Part shown: positions 1-8,481 of the stretch, piece after piece | Numbering within the stretch: the first letter of the stretch is position 1 | Layout: every line of letters begins with the position of its first letter | DNA from: an uncultured Acetatifactor sp. | GTDB taxonomy: Bacteria; Bacillota; Clostridia; Lachnospirales; Lachnospiraceae | DNA length: 45,091 nucleotides | NCBI GenBank assembly: GCA_947624245.1 | Contig: CANQJL010000021.1 | Coordinates: 1-45,091 of the forward strand | Direction: 5' to 3' | The notes under the pieces: model-generated | Seen by the model: only the letters and a program-made list of their open reading frames with translations | Told to the model about the DNA's origin: nothing | Database searches by the model: none | Position numbers and translations under genes: made by a program

Positions 1-1382
1 ATATCCCTCGCCTGCTGCAGCGCCTCTCCCGATTTGATCAAAATGCCGTGGGACGCTCCCACGCCGGTGCCCACCATGATCGCCACGGGCGTCGCTAATC
101 CCAACGCACAGGGACAGGAGATCACCAGCACGGAGATTGCGGAGGAGATGGCGAACTCCGCCCCCGCGCCCGCTGCCAGCCATACGATCAGCGTCACCAG
201 CGCGATTCCCATCACCACCGGCACAAAGACACCGGCCACCTTATCCGCGAGCCTCGCTATGGGGGCCTTGCTGGCGCTCGCCTCCTCCACCAGCCGTATG
301 ATCTGGGAGAGCGTGGTGTCGTCGCCCACTCGTTCGGCGCGGCATTTCAGGAAGCCGGCCTTGTTCACCGTGGCAGACACCACCTTGTCGCCGGGCTGCT
401 TTTCTACCGGTACGCTCTCTCCGGTAATGGCGGATTCATCTACGCTGGAATTGCCGTCCGCAACGATTCCGTCCACGGGAATCAAGCTTCCCGGCTTCAC
501 CAGAAAGATATCGCCCGGGCGCAGTTCTTCCGTCGGCACCTCCCGCTCGCTTCCGTCCTCCTGAAGGAGAATGGCGGTTCTGGGGGAAAGGTCCATCAGC
601 TTCGTGATCGCTTCACCGGTCTTTCCCTTGGAGCGGCTCTCCAGATATTTTCCCACGGTAATCAGCGTCAGGATCGTTCCTGCCGACTCAAAATACAGGT
701 CGTGGGAGTAACGCTCCACCAGCGCCATGTCCCCATGTCCCAGGCCGTAACCGATGCGGTACAGCGCAAAGATGCCGTACCCCACCGCCGCCGAAGCGCC
801 CACGGCGATCAGACTGTCCATGTTGGGGGACAGATGCCCCAGCGTCTTAAAGCCCACGGCGAAAAATTTCCGGTTCATATACAGGATCGGAAGCAGCAGA
901 AGAAGCTGCGTCAGGGCAAAGGTCAAAGCGTTCTCATTGCCGTGCAGATACCTGTGCACAAAGTCCGGCATCGGGATTCCCAATCCCTCATAGATCATGT
1001 GATACATGGCCACATACATCAGCGGCACCAAAAAACCGACGGATACGCCGAGCCGAAGCTTCATCGCCCTGCTCTCCGCCTCGGCGGCCTTCTGCAGGCT
1101 GTCATGTCCGGACGTCCTTTTCTGCAGGCCGGCCTTTCCCTCTGCGCCGCCCTGTGTGACAGACGCCCCCGCGGACAGGGCAGACGCCCCGTATCCGGCC
1201 TTCTCCACAGCCGCCACGATCTGCTCCGGTCCCAAGCGGTTTTCGTCATAGGAAATCTCCATCGTCTCCGTCAGCAGGTTCACCGAAGCTTTCTCTACGC
1301 CGTCCAGTTTATTCACCGCCTTTTCCACATGGGCGGAGCAGGCGGAACATGTCATTCCCGTTATGTGATATCGCTCTTTCAT
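1..1382 (-). CDS. copA: Copper-translocating P1B-type ATPase, N-terminal part (3' end outside window)
   Basis: Pumps Cu(I) out of the cytoplasm at the expense of ATP (family knowledge). About 460 residues are visible. An N-terminal heavy-metal-associated domain opens the protein with the metal-binding motif MTCSAC near residues 9-14, followed by a linker, several hydrophobic membrane segments, the actuator motif TGES and the ion-binding transmembrane motif [11 protein letters not shown] that defines P1B ATPases. The phosphorylation loop with DKTGT lies beyond the left edge. The start follows an AGGGGTG ribosome site. It sits 46 nt downstream of csoR on the same strand, so it is almost certainly the second gene of a copper-induced operon. 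Silver as an additional substrate cannot be excluded. Confidence 0.95.
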   Translation of the reverse strand, partial: MKERYHITGMTCSACSAHVEKAVNKLDGVEKASVNLLTETMEISYDENRLGPEQIVAAVEKAGYGASALSAGASVTQGGAEGKAGLQKRTSGHDSLQKAAEAESRAMKLRLGVSVGFLVPLMYVAMYHMIYEGLGIPMPDFVHRYLHGNENALTFALTQLLLLLPILYMNRKFFAVGFKTLGHLSPNMDSLIAVGASAAVGYGIFALYRIGYGLGHGDMALVERYSHDLYFESAGTILTLITVGKYLESRSKGKTGEAITKLMDLSPRTAILLQEDGSEREVPTEELRPGDIFLVKPGSLIPVDGIVADGNSSVDESAITGESVPVEKQPGDKVVSATVNKAGFLKCRAERVGDDTTLSQIIRLVEEASASKAPIARLADKVAGVFVPVVMGIALVTLIVWLAAGAGAEFAISSAISVLVISCPCALGLATPVAIMVGTGVGASHGILIKSGEALQQARD

Positions 1383-1428
1383 ACTTACACCCCTTTGCGT
1401 GCTCCGGCACGCATACCAGCAGACTCCT

Positions 1429-1770
1429 CTACTTCAGCTTTTTCACCAGCTCCACAGCCTCGTCCACCACGGCCGTATTGCCGTTTCGGATCTCCTCCAC
1501 CACACAGGTCTCCATATGCTCCTGCAGGATCATATAGCCGAAGGACTGCAGCGCGCTCTCCACCGCGGCCACCTGGGTCAGGATATCTCCGCAGTAGCGG
1601 TTCTCCTCCAGCATCTTCCCGATGCCGTTCAACTGTCCCACCATGCGGCTCAGCCGGTTCTTCAACAGCTTCAGCTCCTTCTCCTGTCTGGGCGTGGATT
1701 TCTGATGACAGCAGCAGGCGCCGTTCGGACTTTGACCGGCTGTTTGGAAAGCTGCGTTTTTCTTATTCAT
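1429..1770 (-). CDS. csoR: CsoR-type copper-sensing transcriptional repressor
   Basis: All-helical DUF156 repressor of about 113 residues that leaves its operator when Cu(I) binds. The family ligand set is visible: Cys in RYCGDILTQ, then His and Cys in LQEHMETCV, the C-H-C arrangement of copper sensors rather than of the formaldehyde or nickel branches. The N-terminus carries an extra Cys/His cluster (ACCCHQ) that might also contact metal. An in-frame ATG lies 66 nt further upstream, but the ATG at 1770 has GAGAGGAG at a proper distance and is preferred. First gene of the csoR-copA operon; its promoter region holds two copies of the expected operator. Confidence 0.92.
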   Translation of the reverse strand: MNKKNAAFQTAGQSPNGACCCHQKSTPRQEKELKLLKNRLSRMVGQLNGIGKMLEENRYCGDILTQVAAVESALQSFGYMILQEHMETCVVEEIRNGNTAVVDEAVELVKKLK

Positions 1771-1869
1771 ATTGTGGCTCCTCTCTTCTTCTCTTATCCC
1801 TCTGCGCTTACTGTAATCGGCAAAACAGGCCTGCATATCTGCTTCTGCGCAGGGCGGCCAGATGCAAAA

Positions 1870-1930
1870 ATACCCCGCAGGGGTATTCTGCCTTCTTCTA
1901 CAGAATATACCCCCACAGGGTATTTGTCAA
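1870..1930 (-). promoter_or_regulatory. csoR-copA promoter with two CsoR operators
   Basis: On the minus strand TTGACA (1925-1930) and TATTCT (1902-1907) are 17 bp apart. The 17-bp palindrome ATACCCCCACAGGGTAT (1907-1923) fills the spacer and touches the -10 box. A second palindrome, ATACCCCGCAGGGGTAT (1870-1886), lies just downstream of the predicted start point near 1895. Both match the known CsoR operator form, TACCC and GGGTA around a short centre. Confidence 0.85.
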
Positions 1931-1959
1931 GACTGCTTTTTTGTCAATTTGCGCGTCCC

Positions 1960-3267
1960 CTATGCCAGACTTGCGAAGCCGCCCTCCAGATCCTCGATGA
2001 TATCATCGATGTGCTCCGTGCCGATGGACAGGCGTATGGTATTTTTGTGAATGCCCTGCTCCTCCAGCTCCGCATCGCTCAGCTGTCCGTGAGTGGTGGA
2101 CGCGGGGTGGATCACGAGAGATTTCACATCTGCCACATTCGCGAGCAGAGAGAACAGCTCCAGATTATCAATGAACTTTTTGGCCTCCTCTTCACCGCCC
2201 TTAATCTCAAAGGTAAAGATGGAACCGCCGCCGTTAGGGAAATACTTTTTGTACAGCGCCTGCTGTGCGGGGTCCGTGGAAACGGAAGGGTGGTGCACAC
2301 GCTCCACCATCGGATGGTGATTCAGGTAATCCACGACCTTCAGGGCATTTTCAACGTGACGCTCCACACGCAGGGACAAGGTCTCAAGCCCCTGCAGGAA
2401 GAAAAATGCGTGGAAGGGCGAGAGCGTAGCGCCGGTATCCCGCAAAAGGATCGCACGGATTGCAGTGACGAACACCGCTCCCGGAACCGCCTCGCTGAAA
2501 TTCACGCCGTGATAGCTCTCATTGGGCGTGGTCAGATGCGGGAATTTGCCAGAGGCCTTCCAGTCAAACTTGCCGTTCTCCACGATCACGCCGCCGATCG
2601 TGGTGCCGTGTCCGCCGATGAACTTGGTGGCAGAGTGTACCACGATGTCCGCGCCGTACTCGAAGGGCCGCACAAGGTAAGGCGTCGCAAAGGTATTGTC
2701 GATCACCAGAGGAATCTTGTGTGCATGGGCGATCTGAGCCAGTCTTTCGATATCCACCACATCAGAATTGGGATTGCCCAGCGTCTCTATGAAAATCGCC
2801 TTGGTGTTGTCCTGAACGGCATTCTCCACCGCCGCGAAATCGGCGGGATCCACAAAGGTGGTAGTAATTCCATAATTCACAAGCGTACTGGCAAGGAGAT
2901 TGTATGTGCCGCCGTAGATATTGTTGGCCGACACGATATGCTCCCCTGCCTTCGCCAGATTCTGGATCGTGTAAGCCACCGCGGCCATACCGCTGGCAAC
3001 CGCCAGAGCTGCCGTGCCTCCCTCCAGCGCCGCGATCCTCTTTTCAAAAGCATCTTCGGTAGGATTGGTCAAGCGGCCGTATATATTGCCGCTGTCGGAT
3101 AATCCGAATCGCGCCGCCGCATGTTCACAGTTGCGGAAGACATAGGAAGACGTCTGATAGATCGGCACCGCTCTGGCGTCAGTGACCGAATCCGGCGTCT
3201 CCTGGCCTACATGCAGCTGCAGCGTCTCAAATTTCAAATTTCTCTCCCCGTACGGTTTCTTGCTCAT
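1960..3267 (-). CDS. metY: O-acetylhomoserine sulfhydrylase (PLP-dependent Cys/Met metabolism family)
   Basis: Cytosolic enzyme that makes homocysteine from O-acetylhomoserine and sulfide, a direct sulfhydrylation step of methionine synthesis. The 435-residue length is typical of MetY and longer than the roughly 380-400 residues of MetB/MetC. Visible marks: YGRLTNPT, ASGMAA, the PLP-contacting VIDNTFATP, and the Schiff-base lysine at about residue 215 in HSATKFIGGHG. The C-terminus contains the SLVIHPASTTH motif. ATG at 3267 follows GGGAGTGAGAAG. It lies 44 nt downstream of the chemotaxis gene. No S-box, T-box or other methionine leader is visible in that gap. Overlap in function with cystathionine gamma-synthase is the main alternative. 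Confidence 0.93.
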   Translation of the reverse strand: MSKKPYGERNLKFETLQLHVGQETPDSVTDARAVPIYQTSSYVFRNCEHAAARFGLSDSGNIYGRLTNPTEDAFEKRIAALEGGTAALAVASGMAAVAYTIQNLAKAGEHIVSANNIYGGTYNLLASTLVNYGITTTFVDPADFAAVENAVQDNTKAIFIETLGNPNSDVVDIERLAQIAHAHKIPLVIDNTFATPYLVRPFEYGADIVVHSATKFIGGHGTTIGGVIVENGKFDWKASGKFPHLTTPNESYHGVNFSEAVPGAVFVTAIRAILLRDTGATLSPFHAFFFLQGLETLSLRVERHVENALKVVDYLNHHPMVERVHHPSVSTDPAQQALYKKYFPNGGGSIFTFEIKGGEEEAKKFIDNLELFSLLANVADVKSLVIHPASTTHGQLSDAELEEQGIHKNTIRLSIGTEHIDDIIEDLEGGFASLA

Positions 3268-3311
3268 TTCTTCTCACTCCCATTGTATTGAATTAAAATA
3301 GATATCGGATA

Positions 3312-4760
3312 TTACAGCTCCTGTGTCAGGGCAAAAATTTTCTCCAGTGTCTCCCTGCACGCCTTCATGTCCTCCACCGTATTCACAGACGTCTTCAGCC
3401 CCTCGGCGGAAGATGCCGCAACCTGTTCGCTGGAAGCCGACAGATGCGTGATGTTCTCCGATATGACGCCCGTAGAATGCAGGATTTCTTCGATCACCCG
3501 CTCGGTATCCTCCACATTTTTGATCAGCTCTTCCACTCCCTCGCTGATCTTCTGGAATTTCTCTCGCGTCTTCTCGATCAGCTTGTTCTGCATATCGACA
3601 GACTCCGCCGAATTCCGGATACTCTCGTTCGCCATTCGGGTGTCCTCGTTCAGCTCCCCAATAATATTTGTGATACTGTTGGAGGCTTCCTTCGTCTGCT
3701 CCGAAAGCTGTCTGATCTCCTCCGCAACGACCGCAAAGCCTCTGCCCGCCTCGCCTGCGCGGGCCGCCTCAATGGAAGCGTTCAGCGCAAGCAGGTTCGT
3801 CTGCGAGGAAATATTGAGGATAGTGCCTACAAAATTCTCCACCTCGGTCACCTTCCGCGTCAGGTTCTCCACCATCTCCACGGTCACGCTGCTGGCCGTC
3901 TCCACATTGTGCGCCTGCTCCTTCAGCTCTTTCACTATAGCTGCGCCCTCGTTGACATTCTCAACAGTACGACCGGAGGCGTCTATCATATTCTTTGTCT
4001 GTTCCTCTGCCAGATCTGTCTGCTTCTGAATCTCCGCGCACATTGCCGCCTGCTCCTGAATCGCCTGGGCCGTGCTCTCGGTGCTGTCCGCAATGTTGCT
4101 CATGGCAAAATTGCTGGTGTCCACACTGCCGTTCAATCTGTCCAGCATCTTCATGGCATCTCCGAAATGCCCGGCAACCTCCTCCGCAACGGCACGGGTC
4201 TTTTGATGGTCGGCCTCCTGCTGCTTTGCCGCGTCCGTGATGACCGCCGTATTTTCTTCATTGTTGCGGATCATCAGCTTTAACACGCGATAGGAAGCGA
4301 ACGCTACCAGCACGCAGGTGAACACTGCCAGGCAAAGGGCTCTCCGCACGCTGTGATCCGCCCCGCCGAAGCACACCGCCAGTTTGATGACAGACCCGAG
4401 CAGTATGATTGCATTGCCTGCGACAACATATCTGACCTGCATATAGACCATACTTGCAATAAGGATCGCAAAGCCGTAGGCAAAGGTCTCCACATCGCCG
4501 GAGCAAAAGAGAACGATCAGATAGGTAAGGAAAACCAACACCATTAAAACGATTCCGCAGATTCTCTTTTCGCGTTTGCGCAGATAAAAAACCGTCGCGC
4601 ATATGATCGCCACTATGCTCGCTATCAACTGGACCCATGTGGAAGGCCCGCTCTCTCCCGTAATCACCTCTCCGATCATGCTCACCACCACATAGCCCAG
4701 AATCAGTACCAAGACCGGATAAACGGTGGCGTTTGCTCTCTTATACTGCGCTTCTGTCAT
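3312..4760 (-). CDS. Methyl-accepting chemotaxis protein with six-TM sensor region
   Basis: A receptor of 482 residues. The N-terminal 170 residues form about six hydrophobic helices with only short loops and no large extracellular ligand-binding domain, unlike classic Tar/Tsr receptors. A coiled-coil region follows, then the cytoplasmic signalling tip with the conserved stretch [25 protein letters not shown] (interrupted here only by convention; read around residues 315-340) and [10 protein letters not shown]. No clear HAMP domain is seen. A strong AGGAGGG site precedes ATG 4760. No che or flagellar genes adjoin it, so the signal and partner are unknown; sensing of membrane state or a small hydrophobic signal is possible. 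Confidence 0.9.
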   Translation of the reverse strand: MTEAQYKRANATVYPVLVLILGYVVVSMIGEVITGESGPSTWVQLIASIVAIICATVFYLRKREKRICGIVLMVLVFLTYLIVLFCSGDVETFAYGFAILIASMVYMQVRYVVAGNAIILLGSVIKLAVCFGGADHSVRRALCLAVFTCVLVAFASYRVLKLMIRNNEENTAVITDAAKQQEADHQKTRAVAEEVAGHFGDAMKMLDRLNGSVDTSNFAMSNIADSTESTAQAIQEQAAMCAEIQKQTDLAEEQTKNMIDASGRTVENVNEGAAIVKELKEQAHNVETASSVTVEMVENLTRKVTEVENFVGTILNISSQTNLLALNASIEAARAGEAGRGFAVVAEEIRQLSEQTKEASNSITNIIGELNEDTRMANESIRNSAESVDMQNKLIEKTREKFQKISEGVEELIKNVEDTERVIEEILHSTGVISENITHLSASSEQVAASSAEGLKTSVNTVEDMKACRETLEKIFALTQEL

Positions 4761-4893
4761 AGTTCCCTGCCCTCCTTATTATATGAGTCCGCTTAGTTTT
4801 TGCCACGACTCTCAAACACGTTTATTATATCATCGTTCCTGCGTTATGACAATATTTTTGTAGCCTGCGCCTGCGGGCCTATTGTCTGCCGCC

Positions 4894-5343
4894 TCATTCG
4901 TCTATGCTGTTTTCGGACAGGGCCTCCGCAAAGTCCTGAAAGCTCTCTGCAAGGCGACAGAAACATCTGTCCTCCAATTCCCCCAGATCCATATGTACAA
5001 TATAGACCCCTCCGTCTTCCAAATTAACGCAGATCGGATTCGCGCCGCAGTCGTTGGCAAAGGGAAAATAAGAGGCCATCAATGAGGATTTCCCCTTGAA
5101 CAATAAATATTTTTCCTCCGCTGTTCTTATGGGCGGGTCATAATGACGGTATTTTAGCGGAAGAAAAACCTGAACCTCTGTTTCCATATCTTTTTCTTCG
5201 GAATAGAAAAACGGCTTTGCAGGTATTCCGCCATTATAATGCAGATAGTGTTCGACAAAATCCTCCGGAAATACAATTTCCAGATCTACTTCGATTTCCG
5301 CTATATCTGCTCTTGTAAGCGCTTTGCTCACTCCTTGAAACAT
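4894..5343 (-). CDS. SMI1/KNR4 (SUKH) family protein, probable immunity protein
   Basis: 149 residues. The SUKH pattern is seen in FPEDFVEHYLHYNGG near residues 24-38 and, in the second half, PFANDCGANPICVNLEDG followed by VYIVHMD. SUKH proteins in bacteria are commonly immunity proteins against polymorphic nuclease or other toxins, often kept as orphan immunity genes without the toxin. No toxin gene is adjacent here. The start has CGGAGG nine bases upstream. Its own extended -10 promoter lies at 5380-5388, and the gene appears to be an independent unit in a run of small accessory genes. Confidence 0.82.
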   Translation of the reverse strand: MFQGVSKALTRADIAEIEVDLEIVFPEDFVEHYLHYNGGIPAKPFFYSEEKDMETEVQVFLPLKYRHYDPPIRTAEEKYLLFKGKSSLMASYFPFANDCGANPICVNLEDGGVYIVHMDLGELEDRCFCRLAESFQDFAEALSENSIDE

Positions 5344-5379
5344 TTACAATTTCCTCCGCAGCTTCCAATTTTCATTTAT

Positions 5380-5388
5380 ATTCTACCA
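5380..5388 (-). promoter_or_regulatory. Extended -10 promoter of the SUKH gene (related copy 1)
   Basis: Minus-strand TGG-TAGAAT about 37 bp before the start codon. The surrounding sequence is clearly related to the promoters at 11598-11606 and 12172-12180: TGTGGTAGAATAT or TGTGGTATAATAT preceded by a GGAAAA-GGGTG-like stretch. The -35 box is weak, as expected for extended -10 promoters. Confidence 0.55.
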
Positions 5389-5443
5389 CAAGCGCACCCC
5401 CTTTTCCTATCCCAGATCTATTAAATTATATGCCTATAACACA

Positions 5444-5473
5444 AAAGCGCATAGATGCTGCTCTATGCGCTTT
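5444..5473. repeat. 30-nt hairpin repeat, copy 1
   Basis: Perfect 12-bp inverted repeat AAAGCGCATAGA / TCTATGCGCTTT around the loop TGCTGC. The 30 nt are identical to the copy at 8407-8436; the copy at 11689-11718 differs only in the loop. On the minus strand it lies after a gene remnant and about 55 bp before the SUKH promoter. Only a short T stretch follows the stem, so it may be a terminator or a REP-like element. Confidence 0.85.
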
Positions 5474-5511
5474 GATGATGTGTTTCCGATTGGTTTGTAC
5501 AGACAATTCCC

Positions 5512-5643
5512 TTAACAGTCTGCCAAGAACATTTTTGCAATGCCGCTTAGTCCAAAGCTGTCAACAACATTTTCAAGACCTAGTTTGATTTCCTCTCGGC
5601 TGAAGTCATTTGCCTCTAAAAAATCGTCGGTTTTGTCATTCAA
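5512..5643 (-). pseudogene. C-terminal remnant of an unknown gene
   Basis: An open frame of 43 residues from a possible TTG to TAA that reads like protein (TDDFLEANDF, LGLENVVDSFGLSG). It is immediately preceded by a stop in frame, and no ribosome site is seen. It lies just after the membrane protein gene at 5650 and just before hairpin copy 1, the position where a small island gene would end. Best read as the tail of a deleted gene; the family is not recognised. Confidence 0.4.
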
Positions 5644-5649
5644 AAAACA

Positions 5650-6045
5650 TTAATACTTAAAATCTTCAAAGAAAAAACGATACGCCACTTTCTTTTGACC
5701 ATCAAAATTAATCAGCTCAATTTTTATATATTCCTCAGTACATTCGATATTATAATTTTCAGCTGACAGTTTCTCGCCTTGATTACTAATTCTTGTTTTA
5801 AAAGAAATCATATTCACTTTATTAATATGGTCAAAAATAGAGATTTCGACCTGAGTGTCACCACCAAACATTGTATAGCCTATCTCTTCACCAACAATCA
5901 CATAATCTCCATCATTAATACTCTCCCTGAACCACTCTTTCGCAAAATAATTACAAAAATAATGAATTGTAGAATATGAACCAGCAATCAACACCAAAAA
6001 TAGTAAAACAATAATAATACTTATGTAAGCCTTTTTCTTTGTCAT
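5650..6045 (-). CDS. Hypothetical membrane-anchored protein
   Basis: 131 residues: KKK at the N-terminus, one hydrophobic helix at about residues 7-27 with no lipobox Cys, then an outward-facing domain of about 100 residues rich in beta-prone stretches (VEISIFDHINKVNMISFKTR, YIKIELINFDGQKKVAYRFFF). The sequence is notably AT-rich compared with the housekeeping genes around the island, suggesting acquisition. Size, anchor and company suggest a small accessory or immunity-type protein, but the family is not recognised and no function is claimed. Confidence 0.6.
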   Translation of the reverse strand: MTKKKAYISIIIVLLFLVLIAGSYSTIHYFCNYFAKEWFRESINDGDYVIVGEEIGYTMFGGDTQVEISIFDHINKVNMISFKTRISNQGEKLSAENYNIECTEEYIKIELINFDGQKKVAYRFFFEDFKY

Positions 6046-6129
6046 AAAAATCCTTTCTTCAAATCACGATTGTTCTCACTGATATGTACGCCTCTTTCAA
6101 ACTCAAGTCTCCTAAAATATGTTACGATA

Positions 6130-6693
6130 TCACAGTTTCTTTAGTGCCTCGTACAGGGATACCATATCGGAAGCGGTATCTCCCTGCAGTCTCCGGCCGA
6201 TGCGGTTATACAGAAACGCATTTGTCCCCTTGATATTCACTCCGTTCCCAATGTTCGAGCTGATGAATCCTCCTCCGATATTCTTCCAGATAACAACGCT
6301 GAAGAATCCTGTCGCCTTCTTTGCAACGTCATTCAGGATTTCCTGGCCGAGTTTCTTTTGCTGAAACCCCTGGCTCACCGCCCCCAGCACACTTTCAAAT
6401 GCCGGAACTACTCCCTCTTCAAAATCCAGTGTCACTCGAAAAACCTGCTGTACAAAGCCAATAAAATCGAGTGCATAGCCGAGCTGCATAAATTCTCCAT
6501 TTAAATACTCTCTGTCACCCTGCTCGATTTTTTTGCTCTGCTCGTCAAAAAAAGCGGTCAGTTCTTCAACGGACTTTGTATAATCGATCTTACAGGCCTC
6601 CACATTGCTGACCTTCAGATCAAACGTCGTCGGTTCCGCCGAAGAACCATTATTCTCCTGTGTCTTCTTTTGAGACTTATCAAATAATCCCAT
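6130..6693 (-). CDS. Hypothetical protein of the accessory island
   Basis: 187 residues, start MGLFDKSQKK preceded by a GAAAGG-type ribosome site. A polar Gln/Asn/Ser-rich N-terminus of about 25 residues leads into a mostly helical region (SVEELTAFFDEQSKKIEQGDR), then a Gly-rich hydrophobic segment near residues 128-150 (FFSVVIWKNIGGGFISSNIG) that might touch a membrane, and a basic C-terminus. No signal peptide. The family is not recognised. It stands alone between a membrane protein and a stretch of remnants. Confidence 0.6.
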   Translation of the reverse strand: MGLFDKSQKKTQENNGSSAEPTTFDLKVSNVEACKIDYTKSVEELTAFFDEQSKKIEQGDREYLNGEFMQLGYALDFIGFVQQVFRVTLDFEEGVVPAFESVLGAVSQGFQQKKLGQEILNDVAKKATGFFSVVIWKNIGGGFISSNIGNGVNIKGTNAFLYNRIGRRLQGDTASDMVSLYEALKKL

Positions 6694-6762
6694 CTTTTGT
6701 TTCCTTTCCTTCTCATGTTCATTAAGTCAAAGACCAAAAGATTGCTGTTCCACCAGCTTCGT

Positions 6763-6897
6763 TTATTCGTTGATGTCAACGAACCAGCGCTTTATCATGT
6801 TTTTTGAACCGCCGGCTCTTTCCTTTTCAATCAGAGCTGCAGGTTTCAGACTGCCATGTCTGGGCAGGGTTCTTCTCTGCGCGGATACAAAGTCCAT
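6763..6897 (-). pseudogene. Short ORF, probable gene remnant
   Basis: 44 codons from ATG 6897 to TAA 6763 with protein-like composition (AQRRTLPRHGS, AALIEKERAGG, MIKRWFVDINE). The same frame stays open a little upstream (YERYKS) to a stop. No convincing ribosome site. It fills most of the gap between the ATPase gene and the 187-residue protein. It could be the tail of a lost mobile-element gene or a real small protein; nothing more can be said. Confidence 0.35.
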
Positions 6898-6922
6898 TGA
6901 TTTGTATCGCTCGTACTAATGC

Positions 6923-8152
6923 TTAGAATTCTTTTCCATTTTTCATAAAATCTACAAGATTTATATGTGCTATGCCATTACGCTGCTGAAGGAGAGTATC
7001 CATCGTGACTACATACTTAGGATAGTTATCTTTTATCGACTCTAGCGGCCTATACTCCCGATCCTCCGTTTCCTTCGACAACGCTGTCGTATAGGAGACC
7101 TGAACATACGAATACTGCATTTCATTATCTCTGAGAATAAAATCACACTCAAGCCTTCCGATTCTTCCCACGCTGACAGAATAATCATGGGACTTTGCAT
7201 ATACATATGTGATGTTTTCCAAGACCGGCCCATAGTTTATCCTGTTATCCGTATTCTGAACGAAATAAAAGCTCAGATCCGCAAGATAGTATTTCTTCTC
7301 CCCGCTTAATGATTTCTTTGTCTTCATGTCAAACCGAGGGCACTCATAAAGAATCTTTGCGTCGAGCAAAGCCTTGATATATCTGGCAAGCGTTGCTTCA
7401 CTGATCGGGGTTCCCGTCTGTTCGATTGCTTTTCTGAGGCTTTTCAGACTCGTAGTTGCACCGAAATTATTGATAATATATTTCTGAACCGTCTCGAACG
7501 TATTTTTATTCCGGATCTTCAGCCTCGCCCGTATATCCTTCTCAAAAATCTCAGCAATAACGCTCTGAACATATCTGCGCTTTGCGGCCATGGTATCGAG
7601 AGAAATCGTTCTTGGGAATCCGCCTTCAAGAATATAGTTTTGCAATTCCTCCTGACGATCAGCCGCAATTTCCTTATTGTAAAACCTTTTCATCTCCTCA
7701 TACTCCTCAAAGGAAAGCGGAAACATTTCAAATTCAATATAGCGGCCGGTAAGTTTCGTCATCAGTTCACCGCTCAGAAGATAGGAATTTGATCCCGTAA
7801 TAAAGATCGACCATTCACCTGTTCCGCGGAAACCATTGAGAACCGTCTCAAATCCTTCTACATTTTGTATTTCATCAATAAAGAGATATTTGATCCCCTG
7901 CACATTCGGAATGCTTTCGAGCAGCCGTTCCAGCTGCTCAGCTTTTACGATTTTGTTATGGGCCTTACTGTCAAGGTCATAAAAATAAATATTTTCTTCA
8001 GGAATACCTCCCTTTTTCAGTTCATCCACAATTGTCTCCATCAGACAGGACTTACCACATCTTCTGACACCGGTTATCACCTTGATAATATCCGCCGCAT
8101 GATAAAAATCACGAATCTTCTTTAAATAATTATCTCTTGGAAACCACTCCAT
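6923..8152 (-). CDS. ATP-binding protein, AAA_14 / DUF4143 family (copy 1)
   Basis: About 409 residues. Walker A GVRRCGKS near residue 28, Walker B YLFIDEIQ near residue 90, the sensor-like FITGSNSYLLSGE and GRYIEFEMFPLSFEEY, then the DUF4143 C-terminal half, a winged-helix plus nuclease-like fold (YLADLSFYFVQNTDNR, LECDFIL). The family is widespread in gut anaerobes; its biological role is not established. ATG 8152 is preferred to the GTG at 8161 because AGGTG lies six bases before it. A 32-residue ORF ends inside that ribosome site (8158-8256), suggesting coupling. A second, only distantly similar member is at 12235. Confidence 0.88.
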   Translation of the reverse strand: MEWFPRDNYLKKIRDFYHAADIIKVITGVRRCGKSCLMETIVDELKKGGIPEENIYFYDLDSKAHNKIVKAEQLERLLESIPNVQGIKYLFIDEIQNVEGFETVLNGFRGTGEWSIFITGSNSYLLSGELMTKLTGRYIEFEMFPLSFEEYEEMKRFYNKEIAADRQEELQNYILEGGFPRTISLDTMAAKRRYVQSVIAEIFEKDIRARLKIRNKNTFETVQKYIINNFGATTSLKSLRKAIEQTGTPISEATLARYIKALLDAKILYECPRFDMKTKKSLSGEKKYYLADLSFYFVQNTDNRINYGPVLENITYVYAKSHDYSVSVGRIGRLECDFILRDNEMQYSYVQVSYTTALSKETEDREYRPLESIKDNYPKYVVTMDTLLQQRNGIAHINLVDFMKNGKEF

Positions 8153-8157
8153 CCTTT

Positions 8158-8256
8158 TCACCTGCCAATCCGTTTTATATGATATACCTTAACAGATATC
8201 GAGGTCGTTTTCAAGTTTAACGTGTGCGTTTTTGCTTTTTTGTCAAAATCGCACAC
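8158..8256 (-). CDS. Putative leader peptide upstream of the DUF4143 ATPase
   Basis: GTG-initiated frame of 32 residues (KKAKTHTLNLKTTSISVKVY in its middle) ending in a TGA that overlaps the AGGTGA ribosome site of the ATPase gene. The frame reads like coding sequence, and its position would couple its translation to that of the ATPase. Its first fifteen codons span the inverted repeat 8218-8260, so folding could affect initiation. Without comparison to other genomes it may also be a chance frame. Confidence 0.35.
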   Translation of the reverse strand: MCDFDKKAKTHTLNLKTTSISVKVYHIKRIGR

Positions 8257-8260
8257 GTTA
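8218..8260. repeat. Inverted repeat upstream of the DUF4143 ATPase
   Basis: Perfect 11-bp arms TAACGTGTGCG (8218-8228) and CGCACACGTTA (8250-8260) separated by 21 bp. Similarity continues imperfectly into the loop. It could be an operator, an RNA hairpin in the leader, or the scar of a mobile unit. Confidence 0.6.
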
Positions 8261-8261
8261 A

Positions 8262-8417
8262 AAGCATCTCGTCAAGGCAACCTACAAAAATATCTTTTCA
8301 ACCGGATATGTTCAGTTCAAGGCGGACGGCGAGGCCGCTGCCCGTGACCTCATTACCCGTTGCTGCGCTTTCTGCTATATCGTAACGGATAGATTGTTAC
8401 ACTGCAAAAGCGCATAG
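8262..8417 (+). pseudogene. Plus-strand ORF remnant running into hairpin copy 2
   Basis: A 51-codon frame bounded by stops with no ATG at its beginning, reading YKNIFSTGYVQFKADGEAAA and further protein-like sequence (CCAFCYIV), and ending inside hairpin repeat 2. Its orientation is opposite to the neighbours. It is probably an internal fragment of a lost gene; the family is not recognised. Confidence 0.35.
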
Positions 8418-8436
8418 ATGCTGCTCTATGCGCTTT
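8407..8436. repeat. 30-nt hairpin repeat, copy 2
   Basis: Identical in all 30 nt to the copy at 5444-5473. It lies 45 bp after the stop of the FliD-like gene on the minus strand. Similarity to the other copies continues for about 20 nt on the gene-proximal side (ACACATNATCAAAGCGC). Confidence 0.85.
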
Positions 8437-8481
8437 GATAATGTGTTTTCGGTTCGGTTGTAATTGCGGTTCTTGTGAAAT

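Noticed and set aside
1399..3102. Long plus-strand frames across csoR and metY
   Set aside because: Antisense shadows of two clearly recognised minus-strand genes.
3268..3311. S-box (SAM) riboswitch before metY
   Set aside because: The gap to the upstream gene is only 44 bp and holds no S-box features.
8407..8436. Integron attC site
   Set aside because: The hairpin is a perfect symmetric repeat without the GTTRRRY/RYYYAAC core sites and no integrase gene is present.
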